A stretch of 64,000 nt of DNA from Tetrahymena thermophila SB210. Taxonomy: Eukaryota > Ciliophora > Oligohymenophorea > Hymenostomatida > Tetrahymenidae. Each line of letters starts with the position of its first letter. Within the stretch, counting starts at the first letter, position 1. Made by a program: the position numbers and the translations under genes. This document shows, one piece after another, positions 1 to 11,460 of the stretch. The stretch covers positions 62,001-126,000 of the forward strand of contig NW_002476578.1 in assembly GCF_000189635.1 (NCBI RefSeq), given 5' to 3'. The notes under the pieces were generated by a model, which had not been told where the DNA came from, ran no database searches, and was given only the letters and a program-made list of their open reading frames with translations.

Positions 1-146
1 TAATCTAATTGTAAGTGTATGAAGATGAATAAAATCCTAAAATTGTCAACACTTAAGAAATAGATGAAAAAATTACTTTAATTTTGTATTTTAAATATAT
101 TTTTTTTAAATTAGTAATGTTTTTATAAAAATTAAAGGTTAAGATA
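1..146 (+). pseudogene. decayed fragment copied from the Edc4-like gene
   Basis: These bases align with 6212-6370, inside the Edc4-like gene at 4835-7667. Shared landmarks in the same order are a TAATCTAAT block, ATAAAATCCTAAAAT, GTCAACACTTAAGAA, AAAATTACTTTAA, a TTTTGTAT block and AAATTAAAGGTTAA against AAATTTAAGGTTAA. The copy has lost about 20 bases around 65-70, gained A/T insertions and has no usable frame, so it is a non-functional duplicate rather than a gene end. It may extend left of the window. The rest up to 438 is plain AT-rich DNA in which I see nothing. Confidence 0.75.
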
Positions 147-438
147 TAAAGGATAATGATAATACGAACCCACTAGAATAGTAACCATAATGTCAAATTA
201 TAAGCAATTCTCTGTAATTTCAAAAAAATTTTATGGCTTATTGCAATTTTTATATTTGTGTTGGAGCATTTATTCAAAAATATATACTTTTAAAAAATAT
301 GATTTTTTGAAAATTAACTTCATAATATAATAGAATATCTATCTCTTTTTTGTAAATATTTTTATTTTTTTGAAATTTTTTATGCATTTATTATAAATAA
401 TTATGTAATAAATTTTTAATACAGAAATATATTTTAAA

Positions 439-3400
439 TCAGAATTAATTTTTATATTTTAATTATTTCTTAGAGTAATTGAACAAGTGAAGACGTTTAG
501 ACATTAATTTATCAAATTAAGATGACATTTACATTTCTTTTTCGTATGTATTTAAGGTTTATTATGTAGTATTTTTTATTTGAGTAACTTAACTTCTAAT
601 CAAGATTATTTGATTTAAGCTTTATTCCTATTTATTATTATTTTCTTTTCTTTTTTACTTAATAAATTGAATCAGCTACATAATTAGTTAAAGTAAGGTT
701 AAAATAGCTGGTAATAACATTATTACAAACAGTATAGTTAAAAATACTATGGAGTTTACATCTAACAATACTTCATAATTTTTAAATCTTTAGTAAATAG
801 TAATATTTAAAATGAGAAATACTATGTAAAGTATCAACCATAGCAGAGAATTCATTATAAAAAAAATGTTATTTAATTTAGAAGCAAAAGGTCTTAAATA
901 AATTGCTATAATAAGAAGGCTGAATTAAATAGCTATTGTAACTGATATAGCAGCTTGCCAGATTTCATCAAGCTATATAAAAATAATTGGTATAAGTAAA
1001 GCTTCAAAAACTAAGTTAATAAACACAAAGCGTGTTCTTATTTTAGATTCTACTAAAATATCATTTAGAATTTTCTATTTAGTGATTTAATTAAAATTAT
1101 TATTATTATTATTATAAAATTAGGTTTTTTAATTATTAATATATCTTTCTAATGTATAGAATATGCAAAAAATTGATATTAAAGATAAAACTGTAAAACA
1201 TATTTTTAAACCCAATTATTAAATTACAGAGTTTTTTATAAATTCTTTGATTTACTGATTAATTCCTATAGAAAAAATCATTACGCACAGCTAACTATAT
1301 TAAATGATAAACCCTGATATAATTTTTTCATAAAATTTGCTAGAAAATTCAATGAGTTTTATATTTTTAGCATAAGTGGAAATTGTGCAGAAAACTAAGA
1401 AGCAAATTAAACTTATTGAAAATACTATTGCATACTATCCACCTGTCTGTAAAACATTAAAAGATATATTCACTAATTTGTATCTATCACTTTAATAATT
1501 TTAATCGTCTGAGCTGATTATATTTTCAAAGGCGTTTAGAAATTTCAATTGGTTAGTTGGATATTGTTCTAATTTAATTAAAGTTTAAAATACTTAAAAT
1601 AATTATAATAGATTTTAAATTAGTTTTATGAAAATTATTTAAATTAGTTAGCTAATTATTCAAATAAAAATAATTACTAGATAAAGATTACAAGAATTAA
1701 TAGATATTTCTGGGTAATATAGTGTCTATTAGTAAAAAATAGCTAAACTTCTAAACTATAAAGCCACTCATTAATAAGCCAAAGCCTGAGGAAGAAACTA
1801 TATTTTATAAAAAACTCAACGATACTATGCTAGTAAAGGCTATTTATGAGGTTTATACTATAGATTAGTTTATTGACTACATAGAACTATCTCCGAATGA
1901 GGAATTATAGGTAAAAAATTATTAATCGCATTATGATTTAAATAAAGAATATGAATCATAGCAATCAGAACATTAGTTTTTACTTAGTCCAAAACAAGTT
2001 TTACACCCCTTAAAGCAGGCTTTACAATATATACCTTCAATAATAAATCCATCATTTGTTTTACAGACTTTACATGAATTATCATCATGTAGATACTTTC
2101 CATTAGGACATGTTAAGCAATTAGTAGGTAGAGAGCCGTTGCAAGTAAAACAACTCTAATCACAGTCTAAGCAATTAGTACCGCTTATGAATACTCCTGT
2201 ATTTTAGCATGATTAACAAGAGTTATTCCTATATAAATATTTTCCTGCAGGACATGTTAAGCAATTAGTAGGTAGAGAGCCGTTGCAAGTTAAACAACTT
2301 TAATCACAATCTAAGCAATTAGTGCCGCTTATGAATACTCCTGTATTTTAACATGATTAACAAGATTTATTCTTATATAAATACTTTCCAGATGGACATG
2401 TTAAGCAATTAGTAGGTAGAGAGCCATTGCAAGTAAAACAACTCTAATCACAGTCTAAGCAATTAGTGCCGCTTGTTAAATCTAAATAGTATCCATCAGC
2501 ACAACTATGGCAATTTATTAAATTATCATCACATGAACTGCAAAATTTAGGACACTTTTTATTTAAAAATATTAAAATTTTAATAAAAATAACTAAAATA
2601 AATTTTACTTAATTAAAATTTTAGCTTCAATATTCTTTAAAATTAATTTAATATTCTATTAAATTAGACTTTATTAATTTTTTTATTTATTTTTAAAAAA
2701 TTGATAATTAATCAAATAAAAGATTTTTTTGGTATATTTTTAATAAAATTTAAAAAAATATTAGTGATTAAAGAATTCCTAAATAACAAAATGTGAAAAT
2801 GCTAACAATTAAATTAAATTAAAAGTAAATTTATTAATTTTTGAAAAGAAAATGTTTATTTATTATTAATTTATTTACTTTTAATAACCAAAAAAAACAA
2901 TTTTAGACTTTTGGAGCTATTAAAAAATAAATACCTTAAATATTAATATGTAAAGTTTTTCAATATATTTAACATAAAGGCCAGGACTGAAGGAAACCTT
3001 AGTAACTCTTTAGTTAACATTATGAACAAGAAAGCTTGTATTATAGTAATCACATAAAATTATTGCACTAAAGTAATCAGATAATGGAGGACTGAAAGAT
3101 TATGGAGCTGAATCATTAACAGATATATAAGAAGTTAAAAGCGGGCAATCACTTCTAGTGGATGAGAATGCCCACTGAGTTTGCTAAACGAATACTCTTT
3201 AAGCATAATATGGCCAACTATTTATAATTTAAAAGATAATGTTTAATATCTTTATTGCTGTTTATTTAAGTATGCATTAAAATTAACTAGATTACCTATC
3301 ATAATTAAGTATTATAGGTTTTGTATAATCACAATTATCACCTCCTGTTCCATAATATGTTTTATCTGTTAGAATACTTTTAATATTTTTGCAATCATCG

Positions 3401-3657
3401 CTTGGAAAGTTTAAATTATGACTTATTTATCTGAAATCTGAGATTAAATTAAAATCTAATGCACACATAATTTCTTTAAGTTTAATTATTATAATTTAGA
3501 TTACATTTATTGAAAAAAAAATATTATTACGCGATGAATCAAAATTATATTGTGATATAATATCTGTACAATCAATTCCTTTAACTTAATAAACTCCTTT
3601 AAAAAGTAGTAAGATTGCTATTTTAATCATTAGTTAAATATTTTTAAAAAGCTACAT
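439..3657 (-). CDS. Cys-rich (furin-like repeat) multi-pass membrane protein
   Basis: I do not know the precise family name; architecture is clear. The start ATG (3657-3655) opens a hydrophobic leader (about residues 1-24, with AILLLF), then a roughly 240-residue ectodomain (3657 to about 2935). A first intron (about 2934-2555) leads to Cys-rich repeats with C-x2-C spacing such as CLDCDQSCFTCNGSLP and CPAGKYLY, including three near-identical 48-residue units. A second, shorter intron is needed near 1677 to about 1593 or 1569, because the frame shifts by one there. Downstream are at least five hydrophobic segments (for example ICFLVFC and LLIIAIYLRPF), an Asn run coded at about 1097-1116, and TGA at 441-439. 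Secreted ectodomain plus polytopic C-terminus suggests a plasma-membrane or ciliary surface protein of the kind ciliates carry in large families. Exon 1 end and intron 2 borders are inferred. Confidence 0.7.
2106..2480 (-). repeat. 144-bp in-frame repeats inside the Cys-rich gene
   Basis: A block beginning GGACATGTTAAGCAATTAG on the + strand recurs at 2106, 2250 and 2394, a period of exactly 144 bases (48 codons). On the coding strand each unit gives CLDCDQSCFTCNGSLP followed by CPAGKYLY-type sequence with evenly spaced Cys. The first two units are almost identical and the third is cut by the intron-proximal exon edge. The near identity of the DNA indicates recent unequal exchange within the gene. 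Confidence 0.85.
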
Positions 3658-4834
3658 TATTTTAATTTTCTTTTACCTAAATTTTTTTAATCAATCTTTT
3701 TAAAAAAAAAATAATTATACACTTTATTTTTTTTTTACTTTTAGAATTAATGTTTTTATATAAATTAGGAAGACCATTAATTTTTGTGGTAAAATTGTAA
3801 TAAATAAAAAAAATAAATGAATCAATTTTTTCCCCCCCCAAGTAATAATAAAAAAGATTGTATTAGTCTTAGTGTTTTGCTGTAAACAATAAAAAGTGTA
3901 TATTTTAATTATTTGATTATTAAGATGCTATTTTCATTTAATTTAATCCATAAATATTTAGTTTGATAAATTAAATTTGAAACAAATAAATATTTGAAAA
4001 TTAAGTCAAATAATATAAAAGAACCTAATTAGCAATACAGTTAAAAGAAAATTATGAAAGAAAGCAATCAATTTATATTTATTTTAAACTCAAATTATAA
4101 CCAAAAAATAGATATTTAAATTAATATATTTTACTTATTGCTCATAAATTTTTATTAGAATCAAATAATAATTCTTTTTTAAAATATAATTCATAAAAAA
4201 AACTAAATTGTTTATCTTATATTAAAAGTTAAATATTCTTCTAATTAAATTAACATATTAATTTTCAATCAAATTTATTTTAAAATTTGTTGTTTAAATT
4301 ATTTAGCTAATTAGCGAATTAAATTATTTTAAATTGAAGTAATTATTTATTTTTTTTAAATACAATTATTCAATTTATTTATTTAAGCTAAAAATAATTA
4401 TTAAATTTATTTGTTTAAATTAAAAATATTTTAAAATTTTTTGATAATAGTTTTTAATTTATAAGTAAATTTATTGATATTTCATTTTAATGTTAATGAA
4501 ATTAAAATTTGATTTGATGAATGTTTGTTTTTAATGTGTCAAATAAATAAATAACACCTTGATGAAAAAAAATAGTTTAAATGATTTTTTTGTGGTTTCT
4601 AAAATTTTCTTGCTTTTAAAAATGAATGAAATAATATAAAAAGCTTTTAAGTATTTTTTTAATTTATTTTGCAAAAGATTGATGTAAAGAATTTTTATTA
4701 TTGTTTGATAGATATTTTAAGTATAATATTTAATTATAAATAAAAATCAATTAAAGACATACAAATAAGATTGATTAATAAATAAATAATAAAAGCATAA
4801 AGTCCCATATTTTTAGTAAATAGTAAAAAAATAA
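3658..4834. other. divergent intergenic region with a poly-C tract
   Basis: About 1.2 kb separates the start codons of two diverging genes (3657 on -, 4835 on +), so it should hold both promoters. I see no reading frame. The only departure from A/T is a run of eight C at 3832-3839, flanked by T on the left. No recognisable promoter element stands out. Confidence 0.6.
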
Positions 4835-7667
4835 ATGAGTAAAAATATAGTTAAGGCAATCAAAACAAAGAAGTCCGCTTACCGTAATGAGCTGGCTTTT
4901 AGTGATAAGAATTTATTGTTAGCTAATAGCGAAATTTTAGTATTTAGAGCTTAAAATGAAGCAAAGCTTATATTTTTTGCAATTTTTAGTTAACTACAAA
5001 CAGAAACTTTATTACAAGAATTAACTCCCGATGAGACTTTCATTATAAAGGAAATGAAATTCCTACCTGATACGGAGTAATTTTAGTTTAAGTAAGCTGA
5101 AGGAAAATCTTAATCTGGCAACCATAAAAACATCTTAGCTATTGTTGACAATTAAAATAGAGTATATTTAATAGATATTGAAGTTGATTATGAAAATGGA
5201 AAAATGGCTTGTATAATTTTTGCTGATATGCCTAGTAGAGAGTAAGAAATGTGTTAATAAATATTTTGGTTAGGCGAGCATTTGATGATATTAAAGGAAG
5301 GGTTGTTAATAATAGATCGTAAGTTAAAGCTAAAAAACCGTAGCATAATGTAGAAATAGCAATATTTAGTTGGATCGAAGGAAATCGCATGCAAAAGAAT
5401 CGTTGCTGGAAAGACTCAGCAAAATAAAAAGTTCTTCTACGGTATCTGTGGAAATGCAAATTCAGTATTTTTAAATGAAAAGGATAATTAGACACTCTTC
5501 TTTGCTATTTCTCTAACATAGAATTCAGATTTATTGGATATTTACCTCTCTGCTTATAATGATATAATTGTGGCTACCAAATCAGGAACTCTGTATGCTT
5601 TGGGAAGTGAGAAATTAGATAAATTACAAACATATAACACTAAATTAGAAGAAGATGAATTTGTGGTAGAAACTCACATGGATAATGCTTTAACTTCAAT
5701 ATTCCTTCTTACGAATAAAAATTAGATATACCATATTTTTATTTAAAAAGCTAAGCTCAAAGACGGTTCAATAAAAGTGTTTAAATCAAAAGGTACTTTG
5801 AGATTCCACAACAAGAACGTAATCTTTACTTTTTGTGTACTTGCAATTCCTGAATCTATAGAATAATGCTTATTTAAATAAAATGAAAATAATTAACAAA
5901 TACATACTTCATTCTAGACTTTTAAGCCATCACTTTCTAATGTTAAATACTTACTATTTTCATTATTGGCTTCAGAGGAAGTAATGAAAATATTCTCAGT
6001 AGATCTAAGCACTCACGATTAAATATACCAAGATTCTGATATTGAATTAGAATTCCCAGTTACCTATCTAGAATAAGTTGACCTTTAAAATTTAGGCAGC
6101 ATCATTCCTCCAAATAAAGTCTCTTCAAATTAATAACTTCCAAGCAATGATGAAATAAATAATTTGTTTTAAGCTCTGCAATAAAATACAAATTAAAAAC
6201 CTTAGCAATAAATAATCTAATAGCAAACATATGAGAAAATATAAAATCCTAAAATAGTCAACACTTAAGAAGTAGTTGAGTAAAAGCCATCATCTAAGCC
6301 AGTAAAAAAAATTACTTTAAATTTATCATTTTGTATATTAATAACATTTTTATCAAAATTTAAGGTTAACCCTTCTATTTTACCCTAGCAACAAGATCCT
6401 ATCTTAGGCTTGCTACTAAATTAATTTGAGTAGCAATAATAATAGTAGATTTAAAATTAAATATAGCAACCTCAACAACCTAATCTTTTGAAAGAGTAAT
6501 CTTCATACACATCTCATGAGTAAAAAGAAGTGAGAAAGAAGAATTAAATTAGAACTCTTACCAACCAAAATGAATATAATGTTGAGCCTGAGGAAAAGGA
6601 ATACAACGATCAGGTATCTCATCACAGCCATCATTAACACTCTGAGCATAAAAACTATTTAGAAGAAATTAAGGATAATAAAATAAATAAAATATTCGAT
6701 GAGAATGTAGATAGGATGACTAACTAGTTAGATGAATATTTCGAAGTATAAAGCATTAATTAAACATGAATTATAAATTTAATTTCTAATTTATCTAATT
6801 TTTAAAAGAAAAAATTCAATAAACTTGATGCACAAATTTCAGCAAAAATAGAAAAAATTAGAAAAGAAGATGATATAGTCAATATGGTAGAGAAAAGTAC
6901 CTAGTGCCAAAGAGATAAACTTGAATAATTTTTGCATGACGAAATGGAGGTCCAATATAAAAGTTACGTTGAGTAAAATATGAAAACTTACATGATAGAT
7001 ATGTTCCAATAAGTCACAAAAATTTTTGAAAGAGGACAAAAGTTTTATACGGATAAGATTTAACAAGAAAAAGAGAAATCTAAAATATAAAATGAAAATT
7101 CAGATGAAATACTCAATATTGTCAAGAAAATAACAAGTCCATTCTCTGAATCAACAATCACCTCCAAAAAAATCCTAACTGAAATTGTTCAGCTATCCAC
7201 AGAGAGAAAAAACAAAATGGACAACTTAGAAAAGCAATTAACTCAGCTAATAACTAAGCAAGATTAAATAGTGACAAGAATTTCAACTATGGAAAAAACA
7301 TGTAAATAATTAATTGATTTTACAAATAAATAATTAAAAATAAAAAATGTGAATATACAAAAATTAAATTTTAATAGTGCAAGAAGAAATGGCGCCTCAA
7401 AAGATTTAAAAAATCATTGAACAATCTGTTGCAAATCAAATCCAGTAAATATTGGAATTTTTCGTAATATATCTAAGTAAATTTACATAAAAAAGGAAAC
7501 TATAGTATCAAGGAGCAACTACTAAAAATGATAATGTAGTTATTTAGCAAATTAAAAAACCTCCTCATTAATTACAGAGTGAAATTAATTCAGCAAACGA
7601 ATCAGGAGGTGATAATCCTCGCAGAAAGCCTAAAAAGAAACTTGTAGGAGCTAACTCAAACTTTTGA
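4835..7667 (+). CDS. Edc4/Ge-1-like decapping scaffold (putative)
   Basis: The model gives 897 residues with two introns: 6746-6808 (63 nt, phase 0, contains an in-frame TGA) and 7302-7377 (76 nt, GTAAAT...AATAG). Residues about 1-430 have the beta-rich, WD40-like look of an N-terminal propeller (e.g. NILAIVDNQNRVYLIDIEV). Residues about 430-580 are Gln/Asn-rich with polyQ written largely in TAA/TAG. The C-terminal third is helical: a stretch with MFQQVTKIFERGQKFYTD, then ITSPFSESTITSKKILTEI, resembles the animal Edc4 region in which a helix and a phenylalanine-rich turn precede a conserved SPLALALRD-type segment. Edc4/Ge-1 is known as a P-body scaffold that joins Dcp1 and Dcp2; cytosolic. 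The order WD40, Q-rich linker, C-terminal helices fits, but the assignment rests on recalled similarity. If the second intron is retained, translation ends at 7418-7420 instead. Confidence 0.55.
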
Positions 7668-8104
7668 GCAAATTTAACCTTTAATGTTAAATAGATTGCT
7701 TGAAAATAAGCAAAAATAAGTTAAAAATAATGTTTTAATTTTCATTTTTTGAAAATTATTTTTCATTTTCTTTATTTATCTACACAAGTAATATGACTTT
7801 AACTATTTTTATGTTGTTGATATAATTATTTAAACAATAAAGCTGCTTTATTATTTTATTTTTGCTTTCATTTACTAATTTATTATGGAGTTCTAAAAAT
7901 CGTTAGATAATATTCAGTAATTGAAATCTTTTAAAAAGCTAATTTTCTATTCAAAAACTAACTTGATTAAATTACATTTTTATAAATACTTTTTGACCTG
8001 ACACAACAAAAAAACAACAATAAGTAAAGCTATTTAATTAATTAATTAATAATTGTATTATCTATCTCATCAATTTTTATTTATTATTCAATTGAATCTA
8101 TCAA
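7668..8104. other. convergent intergenic gap
   Basis: About 440 bases between the 3' end of the + strand Edc4-like gene and the 3' end of the - strand EF-hand gene. It is AT-rich, with a TTAA-rich repeat (TTAATTAATTAATTAAT) near 8034-8051. I see no gene or clear terminator structure. Confidence 0.5.
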
Positions 8105-8713
8105 TCAACGCTTCATAAGTTTCTTTACTACATCCAAATAATTTATACGCTCATCACTTTTAGGGTTGATATCTTTTAAGAATTCATTTGCTTGCTCTTC
8201 ACTCCATCTATTTCCAAGAGTCATAAGCAATTCCTTGAACTACTCTACTCTTATGTATCCCTCTTATTCCTTGGTTTCATTAGGAGTCTTAGCAAGCTCA
8301 TCATTGACTGCTTTTTCAACTAGTTTAAATGCCTATGTTAATTATTCATCTTTATCGTTATCTCTTATTTTTTTTGAGACGATGATGAAAACTGCATCCT
8401 CGTTTATTCCATCTGCTTCTGGAGAAGTTAAGCAAAACTCATTATACAACTCTTCTAATTCATCGTCAGGAAATGTTATATTAACAGATGTGAGCAGTTC
8501 TTTTAATTCACTCAAATTTATATATTTATCATTATCACGATCGAAAAGGGCGAAATTATTTTAATATTGCTATTTCTTCTCTTCTGAAAAAAATTTCTAA
8601 AAATCCTAATACAAGTGATGCTTTAATTCTTCAATTATTTCTTTGGCAGGTTTCTTTGGTAAACCATCATTTAATGTAACTAACTACTTTTCTAATTTTC
8701 CTGTATTATCCAT
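8105..8713 (-). CDS. EF-hand calcium-binding protein
   Basis: Single exon, 202 residues, ATG at 8713-8711 and TGA at 8107-8105. A clear EF-hand lies at about residues 48-70: FALFDRDNDKYINLSELKEL, with the loop positions D-x-D-x-D-x-Y-I-x-x-x-E. A second, degraded hand near the C-terminus (FLKDINPKSDERINYLDVV) has the calmodulin-like D-x-N-x-x-x-x-x-I-N-Y pattern but lacks the final acidic ligand. The middle segment (EADGINEDAVF) may be another worn hand. The protein therefore probably binds few calcium ions and resembles calmodulin or troponin-C relatives rather than calmodulin itself. No signal peptide, so cytosolic or cytoskeletal. A partner cannot be named. Confidence 0.8.
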
Positions 8714-9117
8714 TTGCTATAAAATTAAGTTTCTCTTTATCAAATAAATTCAAAAGTTATTTATTAATTAATATTAACAATTTCAATAGAAATCTTAATT
8801 TGATTCCAATCATTAAATTATGCAACCAATTTTTTATTAATTAATTAATTATTCTTTTTTCATTTATTGAAAATTATTAAAATAATTATTATTTTAATAT
8901 TTATTTTAATCAATTTATTTATTTTTTTATTACAAAATTAAAATAAATACACAAATAGTTTTATTTAAAAATAAAATTTTTTTAAATTTAATTTAAATTT
9001 TTATGAAATAAATGCAAAAAAAATAAAGAATATCTTTGTAATTAACAAAATAAATTTAATTTATAACACTTTGATTAATTTAAAGATTTTTACAAATTCT
9101 TCAAATAACTTTAGACA
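8714..9117. other. intergenic gap upstream of the tRNA gene
   Basis: About 400 bases of AT-rich DNA between the start of the EF-hand gene (- strand) and the tRNA. It must contain the EF-hand promoter. I see no reading frame or RNA gene in it. Confidence 0.5.
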
Positions 9118-9198
9118 GTCAGTTTGTCCGAGTGGTTAAGGAGGTTGACTCGAAATCAACTGGGTTTACCCGCACAGGTTCAAATCCTGTAGCTGACG
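9118..9198 (+). tRNA. tRNA-Ser (anticodon CGA)
   Basis: The acceptor arms GTCAGTT and AGCTGAC pair over seven positions (one T-G). The anticodon stem GTTGA/TCAAC closes a seven-base loop CTCGAAA, giving anticodon CGA, which reads UCG. The T arm CAGG-TTCAAAT-CCTG is canonical, the D arm contains GGTTAAGG, and a long variable arm (TGGGTTTACCCGCA) marks it as a class II tRNA, as expected for serine. There is no intron and no encoded CCA. Confidence 0.95.
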
Positions 9199-9201
9199 AA
9201 A

Positions 9202-9211
9202 TTTTTTTTTT
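9202..9211 (+). terminator. RNA polymerase III terminator of the tRNA gene
   Basis: A run of ten T starts four bases after the last tRNA base, the standard pol III stop signal. Confidence 0.85.
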
Positions 9212-9559
9212 CACAAAAAAAAGATTATTTTTTACAATTAATTTAAAGCATGTCTTAGTAAAAAAGTAAAGAACTTTTAATATATTAAATAGGAAAATGA
9301 AAAAAATCAAATGGTTTGAAGTGTTAGAAATGAATAGGAAATTCATAAAATTTTAGTGAGAGTTGTATTGTTTCATATTTCTTCTTGAGAAGATATGATT
9401 TGTAATAAAAATGTAGGTAAATTCAATTTATTATTTAGAAAACCACGTTTTTCCACATTAAAATTAATTTTTGTGTGGAAATAAATATCTAAAGAATTAT
9501 ATTTCAATAATATACTTTAATTTAATTATTTAATATTAAGTAAATAGATACACTTAGAA
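9212..9559. other. short spacer before the PDI gene
   Basis: About 350 bases between the tRNA terminator and the PDI start codon. It should hold the PDI promoter. There is a short hairpin-like pair near 9443-9478 (AACCACGTTTTTCCAC against TTTTTGTGTGG). No gene seen. Confidence 0.45.
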
Positions 9560-11460
9560 ATGAACGTATTCGTAATAGGTATCATCTATCTAATATTTGT
9601 GTTAACTGCGATTGTAGCATCGTTGTTAACCATCTAAGAAAAGCTTAAGTTTGATGATGAAAACGGCGTACTCATCTTAACAGATAAAAATTTCAAATTT
9701 GCACTCGAGTAGCACGATTTTATCATGGTTGAATTTTATGCTCCATGGTGCGGTCACTGCAAAAGCTTGGCTCCTTAATATGAAAAAGCTGCATAATAAC
9801 TTAAGGATGGTAACTCTAAAGCTGTTCTTTCCAAGGTTGATGCAACTGCTGAGAAATTTGTTGCTTCCCAATTTACTATTTAAGGATATCCTACTTTGAA
9901 ATTCTTCATCAAGGGTAAATCCATTGAATACAAGGGAGGAAGAACTACAAATGATATCGTTGCATGGATTGAACGTAAAACTGGTCCCCCTTCTCAATTA
10001 GTTAGCAATCCTAGCGATCTCTAAGACATCATTAAAGACAACGATGTAAATTTTAACATATTTTTTTTTAAAGAAAAGAAAATAAAATGAACAAATAAAA
10101 GAAAGTCAAATAAAAATTTATGTTTACAAAATGATAAAAAATTTTAAGATATTTGCAAAATTTTCAAAAATTGAATATTAATTTTTTTAAAACAAAATTT
10201 ATTAAAATAAATTGTTCATTTTTTTTTCCATAAAAAAATTTTTTGGTTTATTTTTATAAGTAAAAAAGGAGTTGACATTTTAAAGCCTTTTTTTTAATTA
10301 ACTTTAACAATTGTTTAATATCATTTTACAAAAAAGGTTGTTTTGGCTTATTTCGGTGATTCTGAAGAAGATAAGGAATACAAGATTTTTGAATCTATCT
10401 GCTTGACATACGACCATGTTAAGTTCGTCCATTCTTTTGACTCAGCTACCAAGGATTCAGTTAAGGGTACTTTTAAGAATGTCAAATTATTCAAGAACTA
10501 CGATGAAAGAGAAAATGACTTTGGTCAATAATAATTCACTGCCGAAAAATTAGGAAAGTTCATTGATGACTTCTCTCATCCTTTGGTTTTCCCTTGGGGA
10601 GACACTGCCTCATCAAAGATATATTCTGATAAAAACATCGGTGTCCTTTTGTTCAGAGAAGCTTTCGACTAATCTTCTTTATTAGTTCTCTAAGAAATTG
10701 CCAAGACTAGAAAATGTAATTTAAATTTTTTTAATTAAAATTAATTTTAACAGATTTATTTCATTTTTGATTATTTAATTTAATGATAAAAAGTGAAAGA
10801 GTAGATTCAATTTGCTTAGGTTGATAAGCAACATAAGGAATACTCAAGAATCAGTGAAAATATTGGTGCTACTGGCTTAAACCTTCCTGCAGTCTTCATC
10901 GTTGATCCTAATGAAGAAAATGCTACTTACTTGATGGAAGGAGAAGAATTAAATATTAAGAATTTGGATAGATTCATTAACAACTTTAAGAACAAGAGAT
11001 TAACTAAGTATATCAAGTCTCTTCCAATTCCTGAAAACACTGGTACTGCTGTTCAAACTATTGTCAGAAAGAATTACGACTAAGTTGTCCGTGCTTCTAA
11101 CAAGGATTTACTTATTATGTACTTTGCTACCTGGTGTGGTCATTGCAATCAATTCAAGCCCAAGTATGAAGAATTAGCTAAAAGATTTGTTGAAAACACA
11201 AATCTTGTTTTTGCTATGTACGATGGTGTAAATAATGCCGTAGAAGATGTCCAAGTTAATAGTTATCCTACACTCTACTTCTTTAAAAATGGTTCCAAAG
11301 CCTCTCCTGTAAAGTACGAAGGTAACCGTGACGCTGATGATTTAATTCAATTTGTTAAGAAACACACAACGTAAGCTATATCTTGTTTTATCTTTATTTT
11401 AATATAAATTTGTTATTTAAAAAATATAGTCACCCATGGGTTTAACCTTCTGCTTAATGA
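9560..11460 (+). CDS. protein disulfide isomerase, two thioredoxin domains
   Basis: Forms, breaks and reshuffles disulfides in the ER lumen. Model: 490 residues, four exons, introns 10046-10336, 10716-10793 and 11371-11429; the exon total is 491 codons. Residues about 1-24 are a hydrophobic leader (FVIGIIYLIFVLTAIVASLL). The a domain has APWCGHCK (active CGHC near residue 63) with its cis-proline in GYPTLKF. Two b-type domains without cysteine pairs follow, and the a' domain has ATWCGHCN near residue 400 with SYPTLYFF. Length and a-b-b'-a' order are those of classical PDI. The last exon adds only a few residues, ending HPWVQPSAQ, so there is no KDEL/HDEL-type retention signal; retention may rely on the leader acting as an anchor or on partners. 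Codon choice is richer in C/G than in the neighbours, as expected for a highly expressed gene. Confidence 0.93.

Noticed and set aside
5232..5495. Small standard-code ORFs on both strands across the window (e.g. 5232-5495, 6839-7066, 8166-8564, 11941-12141)
   Set aside because: They are shadows of genes on the other strand or in other frames, or AT-rich spacer noise; they vanish once TAA/TAG are read as Gln and only TGA stops.
6766..6768. In-frame TGA in the Edc4-like gene, seeming to end it at about 640 residues
   Set aside because: It lies within a 63-nt GTATAA...AAAAG segment whose removal keeps the frame and joins two helical segments smoothly; an intron is the simpler reading.
7389..7667. 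Separate 92-residue gene starting MAPQK that overlaps the Edc4-like stop
   Set aside because: An excellent 76-nt intron (7302-7377) fuses this frame directly to the Edc4-like gene, so it is better taken as its last exon.
9699..9899. 66-residue ORF on + inside the PDI gene
   Set aside because: Out-of-frame shadow of the first thioredoxin domain.
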